Below, piece after piece: positions 30,775 through 37,792 of a stretch of 38,227 nt of DNA. A program made the translations under genes and the position numbers. The stretch's first letter is position 1; each line of letters opens with the position of its first letter. The stretch comes from a virus. The notes beneath the pieces were generated by a model that saw nothing but the letters and a program-made list of their open reading frames with translations, searched no databases and was not told the DNA's origin. Location of the stretch: positions 1-38,227 of the IMG/VR virus record IMGVR_UViG_3300009488_000036. One strand, written 5' to 3'.

Positions 30775-31627
30775 CTACATCGGAATTGTGGCGATATGCG
30801 GAGACGAGGGCACATGCAAGACAACTATGGGCCTTACATTTCCAAGGAAGACATCACACCTAGATGTGGATGTTGGAGGATTCGCTAGAGCAGCTTGGCG
30901 TATAGATGTAGAAGGAGTAGAATCTTACAGTTTCCCTAAGCCACTAACTGATGCAGATATAGCCAAGATGAAAGGCATTACCACCGAAGCATCTACCAGG
31001 ACAGTGTCATACCCTAAGAAGATAGAGGGTACGAAGGAGCTGTGGCAGAACATCATAGAGCAAATTGTTGCAGACTGTCTGGCTCAGGATATTAAGACTA
31101 TCATAGTAGACTCAGCTACCCTCCACTATAAAATAGGATGTGATGCCTACCTACAAGAACTCCAGGACAAGCAGGTGCTAAAATGGAAGAAAGACCATCC
31201 TAGTACTCCATTCGATGAGAATGACTACCGAGAGAAGCTGCAGCCTGTCGAGTACGGAGTAGTGTATGATAGGCTTCAGAGGATATACCATACCTCCAGA
31301 TCCTACAGAAAAAATCTAATTCTTATACACTACCCAACTGAAGAGTACGGCTCTATATCTGATGGTAAGGGTGGAGTGACGGAAGGCAAGACTGGAAAGA
31401 TTATAATGGATGGATATAAAGAAACTGCAAAGTTCTCTGATTTAGTCTTGTGGCTCAGTATTAAGGAGACTATGGTAGGGGGTGTGCCTGACAAGCAGCC
31501 TGTAGCTAAGATAACTAAGTGTGGGCTGGAAGGTATGGGACTTAGTGCAGTTGGGTTAGAAATCCCTGCCACCTATGAAGGCGTTATTAACCTACAGAAT
31601 ACAATGAGAGGTGCAGCCAGTGCCTAG
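30764..31627 (+). CDS. RecA-fold ATPase, Sak4-like recombinase candidate (287 aa)
   Basis: ATG at 30764 fits SD AGGAGGAAAGTGT, so upstream in-frame ATG 30716 is rejected. P-loop GDEGTCKT at residues 13-20, Walker B TIIVDSATLHY, then LILIHYPTEEYG, an order typical of the phage AAA_24/Sak4 group of short RecA-like ATPases that load or anneal single-stranded DNA. It works beside the Cas4-like exonuclease, a common phage pair for recombination. Confidence 0.75.
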   Translation: MSDDYIGIVAICGDEGTCKTTMGLTFPRKTSHLDVDVGGFARAAWRIDVEGVESYSFPKPLTDADIAKMKGITTEASTRTVSYPKKIEGTKELWQNIIEQIVADCLAQDIKTIIVDSATLHYKIGCDAYLQELQDKQVLKWKKDHPSTPFDENDYREKLQPVEYGVVYDRLQRIYHTSRSYRKNLILIHYPTEEYGSISDGKGGVTEGKTGKIIMDGYKETAKFSDLVLWLSIKETMVGGVPDKQPVAKITKCGLEGMGLSAVGLEIPATYEGVINLQNTMRGAASA

Positions 31628-32075
31628 AATATACTGTGATGCCAACCCAAGTACAGTCGCTTACGTCATTGATGGAGGAGGAAGTGGATACCAGTACCTA
31701 CCTGATGGGCATACTAGTATGGAGGCAGAGTATCTGGCTATTATATTCGGACTAGGTGCATTCTACATCAAGTGGAATAAGGAGCTAGATGCTCGGCAAG
31801 GCGACTTAGATGTTGAGAAACTAAGAGCCACTGGCGAGGAGGACTTTGCCAAGGTAATATCTCCATCAGATGAAACTCCTAGGCAGCTGCCTCCACCTAT
31901 ACTAATATGCTCTGACAATGAGGTAGTTGTAAAACAACTATCCCGCCAGTATAGTATAGGTAATAGTAGACTGAGAAAGCTAGCCCAGCGAGTATGGCAA
32001 ATGACTGAGAAGGTGGAAGTAACTTATCAGTGGATACCTAGAGCAGATAATCTAGCAGGGAAGATGCTAAAGTGA
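31620..32075 (+). CDS. RNase H-fold protein (RNase HI/RVT_3 type, 151 aa)
   Basis: GTG at 31620 fits SD GAGAGG, so it is preferred over GTG at 31611. Numbering from 31611, the acidic set is D10 (IYCDANP), E38 or E40 (MEAEYLAI), D102 (ICSDNEVV) and D146 (RADNLAG), in the usual order of RNase H. The C-terminal P-R-A-D-N-x-A-x-x-L is characteristic of RNase HI/RVT_3. It could remove RNA primers. An acidic insert of about 30 residues (about 60-90) is unusual. Confidence 0.8.
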   Translation: MPRIYCDANPSTVAYVIDGGGSGYQYLPDGHTSMEAEYLAIIFGLGAFYIKWNKELDARQGDLDVEKLRATGEEDFAKVISPSDETPRQLPPPILICSDNEVVVKQLSRQYSIGNSRLRKLAQRVWQMTEKVEVTYQWIPRADNLAGKMLK

Positions 32076-32272
32076 TGGAAGTGCCTTGCCCGAACTGTCC
32101 TTATAGCTCAGGTATACTGATGCTCCATACTTCACACCAGTACGGCTGGGCAAACAATAAGCCTATCTTCCTAATACAAGAATTCAAATGTCCTAGTTGT
32201 AGCACTAGAATTAGAATGTCATTTCCTGTATCATACTACAAAGGAGGAAGCAATGAGAAACAACTTACCTAA
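32072..32272 (+). CDS. Small zinc-ribbon protein (66 aa)
   Basis: Has CPNC near the N-terminus and CPSC near residue 40, the two knuckles of a zinc ribbon. Start is GTG at 32072 or ATG at 32075; both lack a strong SD and overlap the RNase H stop, so translational coupling is likely. Role unknown, probably nucleic-acid or protein binding. Confidence 0.65.
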   Translation: MMEVPCPNCPYSSGILMLHTSHQYGWANNKPIFLIQEFKCPSCSTRIRMSFPVSYYKGGSNEKQLT

Positions 32273-32900
32273 CAAGTCGATGGATATGGAAGCTCGTGAT
32301 GTGAATTATATCCTACCTGCCTATGTCCGAGTATATCTATTCGAGTCTAAGAATGAAGACCCAGAGAAGATTATATTCCCTATGTTTACTTCAGTACCTC
32401 ATCCTACCAAGCGGGGAGTAATGATTCCTATTGAGTGGGTACCTCCACTAGACCCAGTAGCTATTGAGATAGCAGACGATGGTAAGGACGTGGCAGAGGT
32501 TACTCCTGAAGAAGAAGCAGAGCTAGATGAGAAGGATGAGTTAGTTAAACAGTTAAGAAAGGAGATATCGTCACTTGGAGACCAGCTGTCTATTGCTAGA
32601 CTCGACTCAGAGTCCAACCAGCAATCACGAACTGACGCAGCTGACACACCTAGCACATCTGAGGCAGTACCCCCAGCCTATCCTGACCGTGTTCCTAATC
32701 AGCCTCCAGGCGGAGACATAGGACCTGGCACTCCACTATCAGATATGCACCAGAGAGACGCAGCTGACTTGCCAAGGACTAAACTAGACCTAACAGAAGG
32801 ACCTGATGTAGATGAGTATGAAGAGAAGCCTTTTGAGAAGGAAGTTAGCAGAGATAGTGAGGGTAATCCAGTAGTAGAGGATAACAGTGCTTCTAGCTGA
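32253..32900 (+). CDS. Acidic, mostly disordered hypothetical protein (215 aa)
   Basis: SD AAAGGAGGAAGCA inside the previous gene. The N-terminal 75 residues could be a small fold (RVYLFESKNEDPEKIIFPMF). Then a short coiled coil (DEKDELVKQLRKEISSLGDQ) leads into a Pro, Ser, Asp and Glu-rich disordered tail. It overlaps the XPF-like gene by 14 nt. Unknown; may be an adaptor for replication proteins. Confidence 0.6.
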   Translation: MRNNLPNKSMDMEARDVNYILPAYVRVYLFESKNEDPEKIIFPMFTSVPHPTKRGVMIPIEWVPPLDPVAIEIADDGKDVAEVTPEEEAELDEKDELVKQLRKEISSLGDQLSIARLDSESNQQSRTDAADTPSTSEAVPPAYPDRVPNQPPGGDIGPGTPLSDMHQRDAADLPRTKLDLTEGPDVDEYEEKPFEKEVSRDSEGNPVVEDNSASS

Positions 32901-33750
32901 CAGTAACGAACCTGACAACTTAATAAAGCTACTCAAGCAGTCCTGCCCTGTGACTGTAACCAATATCAATACAGCAAGGATGGCAGACTATTGGTTTGCC
33001 AACTATGAGGGCACTAGGTTGCAGTTCAACAGAGTACAAGCCAATGAACTATTAGCCGACATAGACTCTATGGAAGATGAACTCCGCCGATACTACAACA
33101 ATGCTGATGAGAACTACCAGATTATTGAAGGTATCATTAGCCCAACTCCACTATCCACATTCACAGACAAACAGATATATACAGTCCAGAGTGGCAAGAT
33201 TGCTTGGAGAGAGTTAAGATATGAGCCTAAGGTCAGGATGCCAGATACCCCCACCACCCGCCCTTCCCCCCGAACCTTGTCCTATACATACAGGATAGAG
33301 AGTATCATAGACAAGGAGTCAGTAGAAGTCAGTGCTATAACTGGAGGCAGAGGGCATAACGTACCTATCAGCCTAGTATACGTCTGGATACATAGGTTAA
33401 ATAAGGTAGGTGTATCTACTTACTATACTCTCAACTGGACAGAGACTGCACGCCTGCTGACTACCATATATAGGAATGAGCAGAAGCCCTTAGAAGAGCA
33501 TGGTACGCTACAGAGAGTAGCTAGACCAAGAATCCACATTAGAGAAGTAGACCCATTTGTTAAGGCACTACTATTCCTCAGCAATGCCTACCAGCTGGGA
33601 GTTGGAGAGGTCAAGGCTCAGGCGATAGCCAACAAGTTCGTCAATATTCTAGACCTAGCAACTGTCGGTGTTAGTGAACTGATGGAAGTTGAAGGAATAG
33701 GCAAAAAAATGGCAGAAAAAATACTCAGCTCCTTAGGAAGAGAGATATGA
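32887..33750 (+). CDS. XPF/ERCC4-type nuclease-like protein with C-terminal helix-hairpin-helix (287 aa)
   Basis: GTG at 32887 with SD GAGGATAACA. The N-terminus follows the ERCC4 plan: LLADSNEP (compare V-D-x-R-E-P), MADYWF, then a short strand and QIIEGI before the middle domain. The canonical ERK motif is FNR-V-Q-A-N-E-L here, so the catalytic Glu/Lys set is altered. The C-terminal 45 residues (TVGVSELMEVEGIGKKMAEK) form a double helix-hairpin-helix, the DNA-binding part of this family. It may resolve branched DNA or may bind DNA without cutting. Confidence 0.72.
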   Translation: MLLADSNEPDNLIKLLKQSCPVTVTNINTARMADYWFANYEGTRLQFNRVQANELLADIDSMEDELRRYYNNADENYQIIEGIISPTPLSTFTDKQIYTVQSGKIAWRELRYEPKVRMPDTPTTRPSPRTLSYTYRIESIIDKESVEVSAITGGRGHNVPISLVYVWIHRLNKVGVSTYYTLNWTETARLLTTIYRNEQKPLEEHGTLQRVARPRIHIREVDPFVKALLFLSNAYQLGVGEVKAQAIANKFVNILDLATVGVSELMEVEGIGKKMAEKILSSLGREI

Positions 33751-33980
33751 AATCAGCAGATGAGGTAACTCTAGACGATGTAGGTGCTATTGTGATTGCT
33801 GATGTGGAGTTATACCCAGTTCCAAAGAACATAATTAGAAGAGTTCAAATGGTTATCAAGGCACCTAGGGGAAGGTTGATTATATATGGGCCTACAGCAG
33901 ATGAAAAAGTACCAGTCGAAAATGCAAGGAATCGAGGTAGAGCTATTAAGTTCTTTGTAGATGAGCACTTACATGACTAA
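33747..33980 (+). CDS. Hypothetical protein, 77 aa
   Basis: Starts at ATGA overlapping the nuclease stop; SD TAGGAAGAG. Has a beta-strand-rich middle (GAIVIADVELYPVPKNIIRR) and a basic part. Overlaps the methyltransferase by 20 nt. Unknown function. Confidence 0.55.
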   Translation: MKSADEVTLDDVGAIVIADVELYPVPKNIIRRVQMVIKAPRGRLIIYGPTADEKVPVENARNRGRAIKFFVDEHLHD

Positions 33981-34773
33981 AGACTTTGCTCCTGAATACT
34001 CTCGCAATGAGCAAGGCTGGATAATATTCCCAGCTGATGCTGGGTATCGCAAGAGAATCTTTCCTCCAGAAGTAAACCAGCACCCAGCAAAAGCAAATGT
34101 ATATTTAGTACAGTCTATCATTGAGTATGTATCAGAGCCTGATGATACTTTGTTAGATGTAATGGCAGGCACAGGTACTATTATGGTAGGAGCACTCATT
34201 GGCAGAAGAGTCATATGTGTAGAGATTAGTGGAAAGTTTAGCAGCATCCAGACAGCCGCCTTGAACAGGTTAGAGGAGATAGCTCCAGGCATAAGTGGAA
34301 TGATTATGTGCATTAACTTGCCCTGCCAAGTCTACCTGCCCATTCCTAACGTAGCAAACCATATTATATTCTCACCTCAGTATGCAGGGATAATGAAGAA
34401 GAAATCAGTAACAGACCAGTGGAATATAGACATAGGATATGATTTTGTAGAGTATAGCAAGAATCCTCTGAATCTAGGCACTATGTCAGAGTTCCTCTGG
34501 GCTCAGGAGATGGAGAAGGTTTATAAGAAGTGCTTCGACTCTCTCACAACTCCTGGCAGTATGACTTTGATTGTAAAAGACCACATGAGCAGTGGGCAGA
34601 GAGTACATCTAACGCAGAAGGCAATAGATGCTAGTATCCGAGTTGGGTTCAGCTATGACCCTGAAGAGCACTTCAAGTGGGCTGCTCCTGGGATGCCTTA
34701 CACTGCTGCTAGGAGAGCTAAGGGAATAGAGGTAGTAGACGACGAGTCGATAGTAACATTAAGAAAAATATAA
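33961..34773 (+). CDS. SAM-dependent DNA methyltransferase (270 aa)
   Basis: Motif I is LLDVMAGTGTIMVGALIGRR (66-85), with V-I-C-V-E-I-S following as motif II; motif IV is HIIFSPQYAG, where the usual S-P-P-Y/D-P-P-Y is S-P-Q-Y; later P-G-S-M-T-L-I-V-K-D-H fits motif VI-VII of N4/N6-type DNA methyltransferases. ATG 33961 or 33973 could start it; neither has a clear SD. It may modify the phage genome against host restriction. The Q in motif IV needs checking. Target unknown. Confidence 0.75.
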   Translation: MSTYMTKDFAPEYSRNEQGWIIFPADAGYRKRIFPPEVNQHPAKANVYLVQSIIEYVSEPDDTLLDVMAGTGTIMVGALIGRRVICVEISGKFSSIQTAALNRLEEIAPGISGMIMCINLPCQVYLPIPNVANHIIFSPQYAGIMKKKSVTDQWNIDIGYDFVEYSKNPLNLGTMSEFLWAQEMEKVYKKCFDSLTTPGSMTLIVKDHMSSGQRVHLTQKAIDASIRVGFSYDPEEHFKWAAPGMPYTAARRAKGIEVVDDESIVTLRKI

Positions 34774-34784
34774 GGGGGAGAACA

Positions 34785-35177
34785 ATGAGACTAGATTGGG
34801 ACACTTACTTCATCTGGATAGCAAAGGAAGTGGCATCCAGAGCAACCTGTCCAAGAGCAGCCGTAGGAGCTATTATAGTGAAGGATAATAGAATCCTAGC
34901 TACAGGCTACAATGGAGCAGCTCCAGGAGAGCCTCACTGCACAGACGAAGGCTGCATCATGGTAGATGGGCACTGCCAGAGAGCAATCCACGCTGAGACT
35001 AATGCTATAGCCCAAGCTGCCAAGTATGGAGTGTCAGTAGAGGGAGCTACACTATACTACTGGGACAGCAAAGGCAGATATGCCCAGAACATAGAAGAGC
35101 TTCGGGGTCACTGTGAGAAGTGTGGACAGCTAGCCCAGGCAGCAGGTATAGTAAGAATCTGCGGTAGAGGACTATAG
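34785..35177 (+). CDS. dCMP deaminase (130 aa)
   Basis: SD AAGGGGGAGAACA. Zinc-binding set is complete: H-A-E-T-N-A-I (His and catalytic Glu) and C-E-K-C-G-Q. The rest follows the ComEB/dCMP-deaminase plan: A-S-R-A-T-C-P-R-A-x-V-G-A-I-I-V, the G-Y-N-G-A-A-P-G-E-P-H-C segment, and an extra Cys/His pair (CTDEGC...GHC). It converts dCMP to dUMP for dTMP synthesis. The usual P-C-x-x-C is H-C-x-x-C here. No thymidylate synthase gene is in the window. Confidence 0.93.
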   Translation: MRLDWDTYFIWIAKEVASRATCPRAAVGAIIVKDNRILATGYNGAAPGEPHCTDEGCIMVDGHCQRAIHAETNAIAQAAKYGVSVEGATLYYWDSKGRYAQNIEELRGHCEKCGQLAQAAGIVRICGRGL

Positions 35178-35378
35178 TTGCCTAAGTGCATATTCATATC
35201 TAGACCTAAGGAGTGCAGTAGCTGCCTAGCCAATAGGAAGCTGCAGTGCCTGCTCAACCATCAGCACCTCGTACTGGAGGAGTCCGCCAAGGAAGAACTC
35301 ATAGCTCTACTAGTAGAGAGAATAGATAGCCAGGATAGATACAAGACTATCTCAGGTGAGAAAGGAAGACACCACTAG
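35178..35378 (+). CDS. Small Cys-rich protein with TTG start (66 aa)
   Basis: TTG at 35178, SD AGAGGACTATAG. Begins MPKCIFISRPKECSSCLANR, with C-x8-C-x2-C and a further Cys near residue 28, a possible zinc site; the remainder is acidic. Its TAG stop overlaps the polymerase GTG start as TAGTG. Unknown role, probably co-expressed with the polymerase. Confidence 0.6.
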   Translation: MPKCIFISRPKECSSCLANRKLQCLLNHQHLVLEESAKEELIALLVERIDSQDRYKTISGEKGRHH

Positions 35379-37045
35379 TGCCTGTCTACTACTACGGAGA
35401 CGGAGTTGCGAAGGAGCGCTTCCAGCACTACCTTGACCATCCACCAGCTGCTATATCTGTAGATGTAGAAACTGTCAGCCTAACTGAAAGGATGCCTCTT
35501 GGCTTTGCTATAGCATTCTCACCCCAAGAGGCATTCTATTTCCAAGTGCATCCTGAAGCACCGAGAGAGCTAGAACTACTCAGACCTCTACTATTCAACT
35601 CCCAAGTCTGTAAGATAGCACACAATATGTTATTCGATATGGGAGTGCTACCTATGGTGCCTCACCTTGCAGGCTTTGACAGGAGCAACATCTGGGATAC
35701 TAATGTAGCATCTAGATTATTGGGTAGAACAGAGACGTCACTAGAGCTACTAGCAGGTGAGGTAGGCATGATAGCCACATCTGCTAGAGAGATGCTAACT
35801 GGTGGTAAGACTATGCTAGACCTTGACCCTATGGCAGTTGCCAATAAGTGCCAAAATGATGCTAAGGTAGCTTATGCACTATATCTAGACTACCTGCCAA
35901 AGATAGCCAGTATGTATCCTGAGTACTTCCAGGTAGAAATGGCAGTTATTCCGATACTAATAGACCTGAGCCTCAGAGGTATGGCTATAGACCAAAGAGC
36001 CAGGGCAGAGCTGGAAATCAAAATGCAGGAAGATGTGGGATTCTATCGCAAACAGTTATGGGAGTATGGAGTAGAAAAGCCTGGTAGCACTCAGCAGGTA
36101 GGCTATGTGCTAGGAAAGAGGGGCAACTTCCTGCCAATGACTAAGGGAGGTAAGGATGGAAAGAAGAAGCAGCTATCAACTAGAGAAGGTGACCTACAGT
36201 TCCTCAGTGACCCTATGGCAGCAGCAGTGCTAGGTTGGAGGCACGAGTCTACACTGCTCAGCAGATACATACTCCCCATGCAAGGCGAGGATAGATTCTA
36301 TACTGAATACTATCTTGATACTGTAGTAGGCAGACTGAACAGTCGCAATAGAAATATCCAAAACTTTCCACTTGAATGTAGACGCATACTCCTGCCAGAC
36401 AATGGGTGCTTTACCACAGGCGACTACAGAATGGAGCATATGTACATACTCGCCTCCATGTCTGGCGACAGGGATATGCTCCGTATTCTCTATGACCCTG
36501 ACCGAGAGAAGTCCGACCTGCATATGCACACTGCCAGGAAGATGAATGTAACTAGAGGTCTAGCCAAGACCCTGAACTACGCAGTTGCTTATGGAGCTAC
36601 ACCTAAAACCATTAGTGAGCAGGCAAAGATTAAAGACCTTAGGAGATGCAGTGCCCTACTAGACGACTGGTTCAGAGCATATCCAGGTGTAGCTGACTGG
36701 GTACAGACAGTTAAGAGGTCTGGACTACAATCAGGCTGGACAGAGCCCACACTGTTCAGTAGGAAGATTCGCGTACCAGAGGAGTTCAATCAATGGGGTG
36801 TTCTGAACAAGGAGGCTATGGAGAGGAAGGCAGTCAACTATCCCATACTTGGCAGCGATGGCGAAGTTATGAAGCGAGCAATTATAATGTGTAGTCGCAG
36901 AGGCTTAGGTCCTCCTATAATGGCTGCTACAGTCCATGATAGTATCAGCTTTGATGGAGATGTAGAATTACCCCAAGAAGAGCTAGAGATGCTCGCTGGG
37001 TTCAGACTACCCTTTGAGATAAAGTGCACTTTAACCTGGGAATAA
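35378..37045 (+). CDS. Family A DNA polymerase with 3'-5' exonuclease (PolA-type, 555 aa)
   Basis: GTG start. The exonuclease shows ExoI D29/E31 in SVDVET, ExoII in IAHNMLFDMG (H82, N83, D87) and ExoIII around D161. The polymerase shows GRLNSRNRNIQNFP (318-331), motif A D349-Y-R-M-E353, motif B R393-x3-K397-x3-Y401-x3-Y405-G and motif C V-H520-D521-S522. Tyr401 replaces the Phe762 of E. coli Pol I, as in T7 and many virulent phages. Motif C lacks the usual Glu (HDS rather than HDE). It is short for the family and lacks a 5'-3' exonuclease domain. It replicates the phage genome. Confidence 0.93.
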   Translation: MPVYYYGDGVAKERFQHYLDHPPAAISVDVETVSLTERMPLGFAIAFSPQEAFYFQVHPEAPRELELLRPLLFNSQVCKIAHNMLFDMGVLPMVPHLAGFDRSNIWDTNVASRLLGRTETSLELLAGEVGMIATSAREMLTGGKTMLDLDPMAVANKCQNDAKVAYALYLDYLPKIASMYPEYFQVEMAVIPILIDLSLRGMAIDQRARAELEIKMQEDVGFYRKQLWEYGVEKPGSTQQVGYVLGKRGNFLPMTKGGKDGKKKQLSTREGDLQFLSDPMAAAVLGWRHESTLLSRYILPMQGEDRFYTEYYLDTVVGRLNSRNRNIQNFPLECRRILLPDNGCFTTGDYRMEHMYILASMSGDRDMLRILYDPDREKSDLHMHTARKMNVTRGLAKTLNYAVAYGATPKTISEQAKIKDLRRCSALLDDWFRAYPGVADWVQTVKRSGLQSGWTEPTLFSRKIRVPEEFNQWGVLNKEAMERKAVNYPILGSDGEVMKRAIIMCSRRGLGPPIMAATVHDSISFDGDVELPQEELEMLAGFRLPFEIKCTLTWE

Positions 37046-37057
37046 AGGAGGGAAATA

Positions 37058-37576
37058 ATGGGTAAGGTAGTTTTAGAAACACGGAAATACAAGGCAGGGT
37101 ATGAGGTAAGAGAGGAGCTACACGGCGTTGAGTTTGAGGCCGAGGTTTTAAGCGGAGGGAGCGATGATAGTGTAGATACCGAGGAGTTATTGAAGTACTT
37201 AAATACTGAAACAACAGTGCTCATAAAAGTAGCTTACACCCCAACAGGCGATTATATTGGCGACAGCAAGAGAGCACACTTCCTTTGTGTCAAGAAGAGA
37301 ATTAAGCCAGAGAAGGTAAACCCCTCACACAATGTATGTTCTATCGGCTTCTGTGAGGCAGAGCAGAAATGGTATGGCTGGTCACATAGGGCTATCTTCG
37401 GCTTTGGGATAGGTGACACAGTAAAAGAAGGCGACTGCACTAATAGTTCTGGCTGGGTAGAGGAATATCTCAAGGAGCATCCAGAAGCAGACTTGAGCCT
37501 ACCAGTTGGTTTTAAGGCAAATAATCTAGATGATGCTAAACGAATGGCAGTAGCCTTTGCCGAATCAGTAGGCTAG
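37058..37576 (+). CDS. Conserved-type hypothetical phage protein (172 aa)
   Basis: SD AAAGGAGGGAAATA. The C-terminal half (residues about 95-170) has the block CSIGFCEAEQKWYGWSHRAI, F-G-F-G-I-G-D-T-V-K-E-G-D-C, and L-P-V-G-F-K-A-x-x-L-D-D-A-K-R-M-A. Repeated conserved residues of this kind point to a widespread phage protein with unknown function. It is the last plus-strand gene of the replication block. Confidence 0.75.
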   Translation: MGKVVLETRKYKAGYEVREELHGVEFEAEVLSGGSDDSVDTEELLKYLNTETTVLIKVAYTPTGDYIGDSKRAHFLCVKKRIKPEKVNPSHNVCSIGFCEAEQKWYGWSHRAIFGFGIGDTVKEGDCTNSSGWVEEYLKEHPEADLSLPVGFKANNLDDAKRMAVAFAESVG

Positions 37577-37707
37577 ATACTTATATAGACTATAACCAAT
37601 CCATATTGAAACATTGCCACCACTTCCAAAGCCCCCAGATTTCACGTACAATGCGTTACATCACGCACGGAATCACCACCAATTACCCCAAATAGGGACA
37701 ATGTGGA

Positions 37708-37748
37708 AGGCAGAGGAATCAGCTGGCAACTAGCCAATCCCCCTGCCT
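37708..37748 (+). other. Imperfect hairpin in the 3' region of the early operon
   Basis: AGGCAG (37708-37713) pairs with CTGCCT (37743-37748); inside, TGGC/GCCA (37724-37727/37733-37736) can form an inner stem. It is not followed by a U-tract. The 37577-37780 stretch contains no gene on either strand; it is the meeting point of convergent transcripts. Confidence 0.45.
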
Positions 37749-37761
37749 CTTAAGGAGGTGC

Positions 37762-37792
37762 CCTGCCACTAATGGGCAGGCTATTTATTATA
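37762..37792 (+). terminator. Putative terminator between convergent operons
   Basis: CCTGCC (37762-37767) and GGCAGG (37775-37780), loop ACTAATG, followed on the plus strand by a T-rich stretch (CTATTTATTATA). It would end early plus-strand transcripts at the boundary with the minus-strand virion gene; its T-rich part overlaps the last codons of that gene. On the minus strand the same hairpin stands directly after the TAG stop but lacks a U-tract. Confidence 0.55.
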
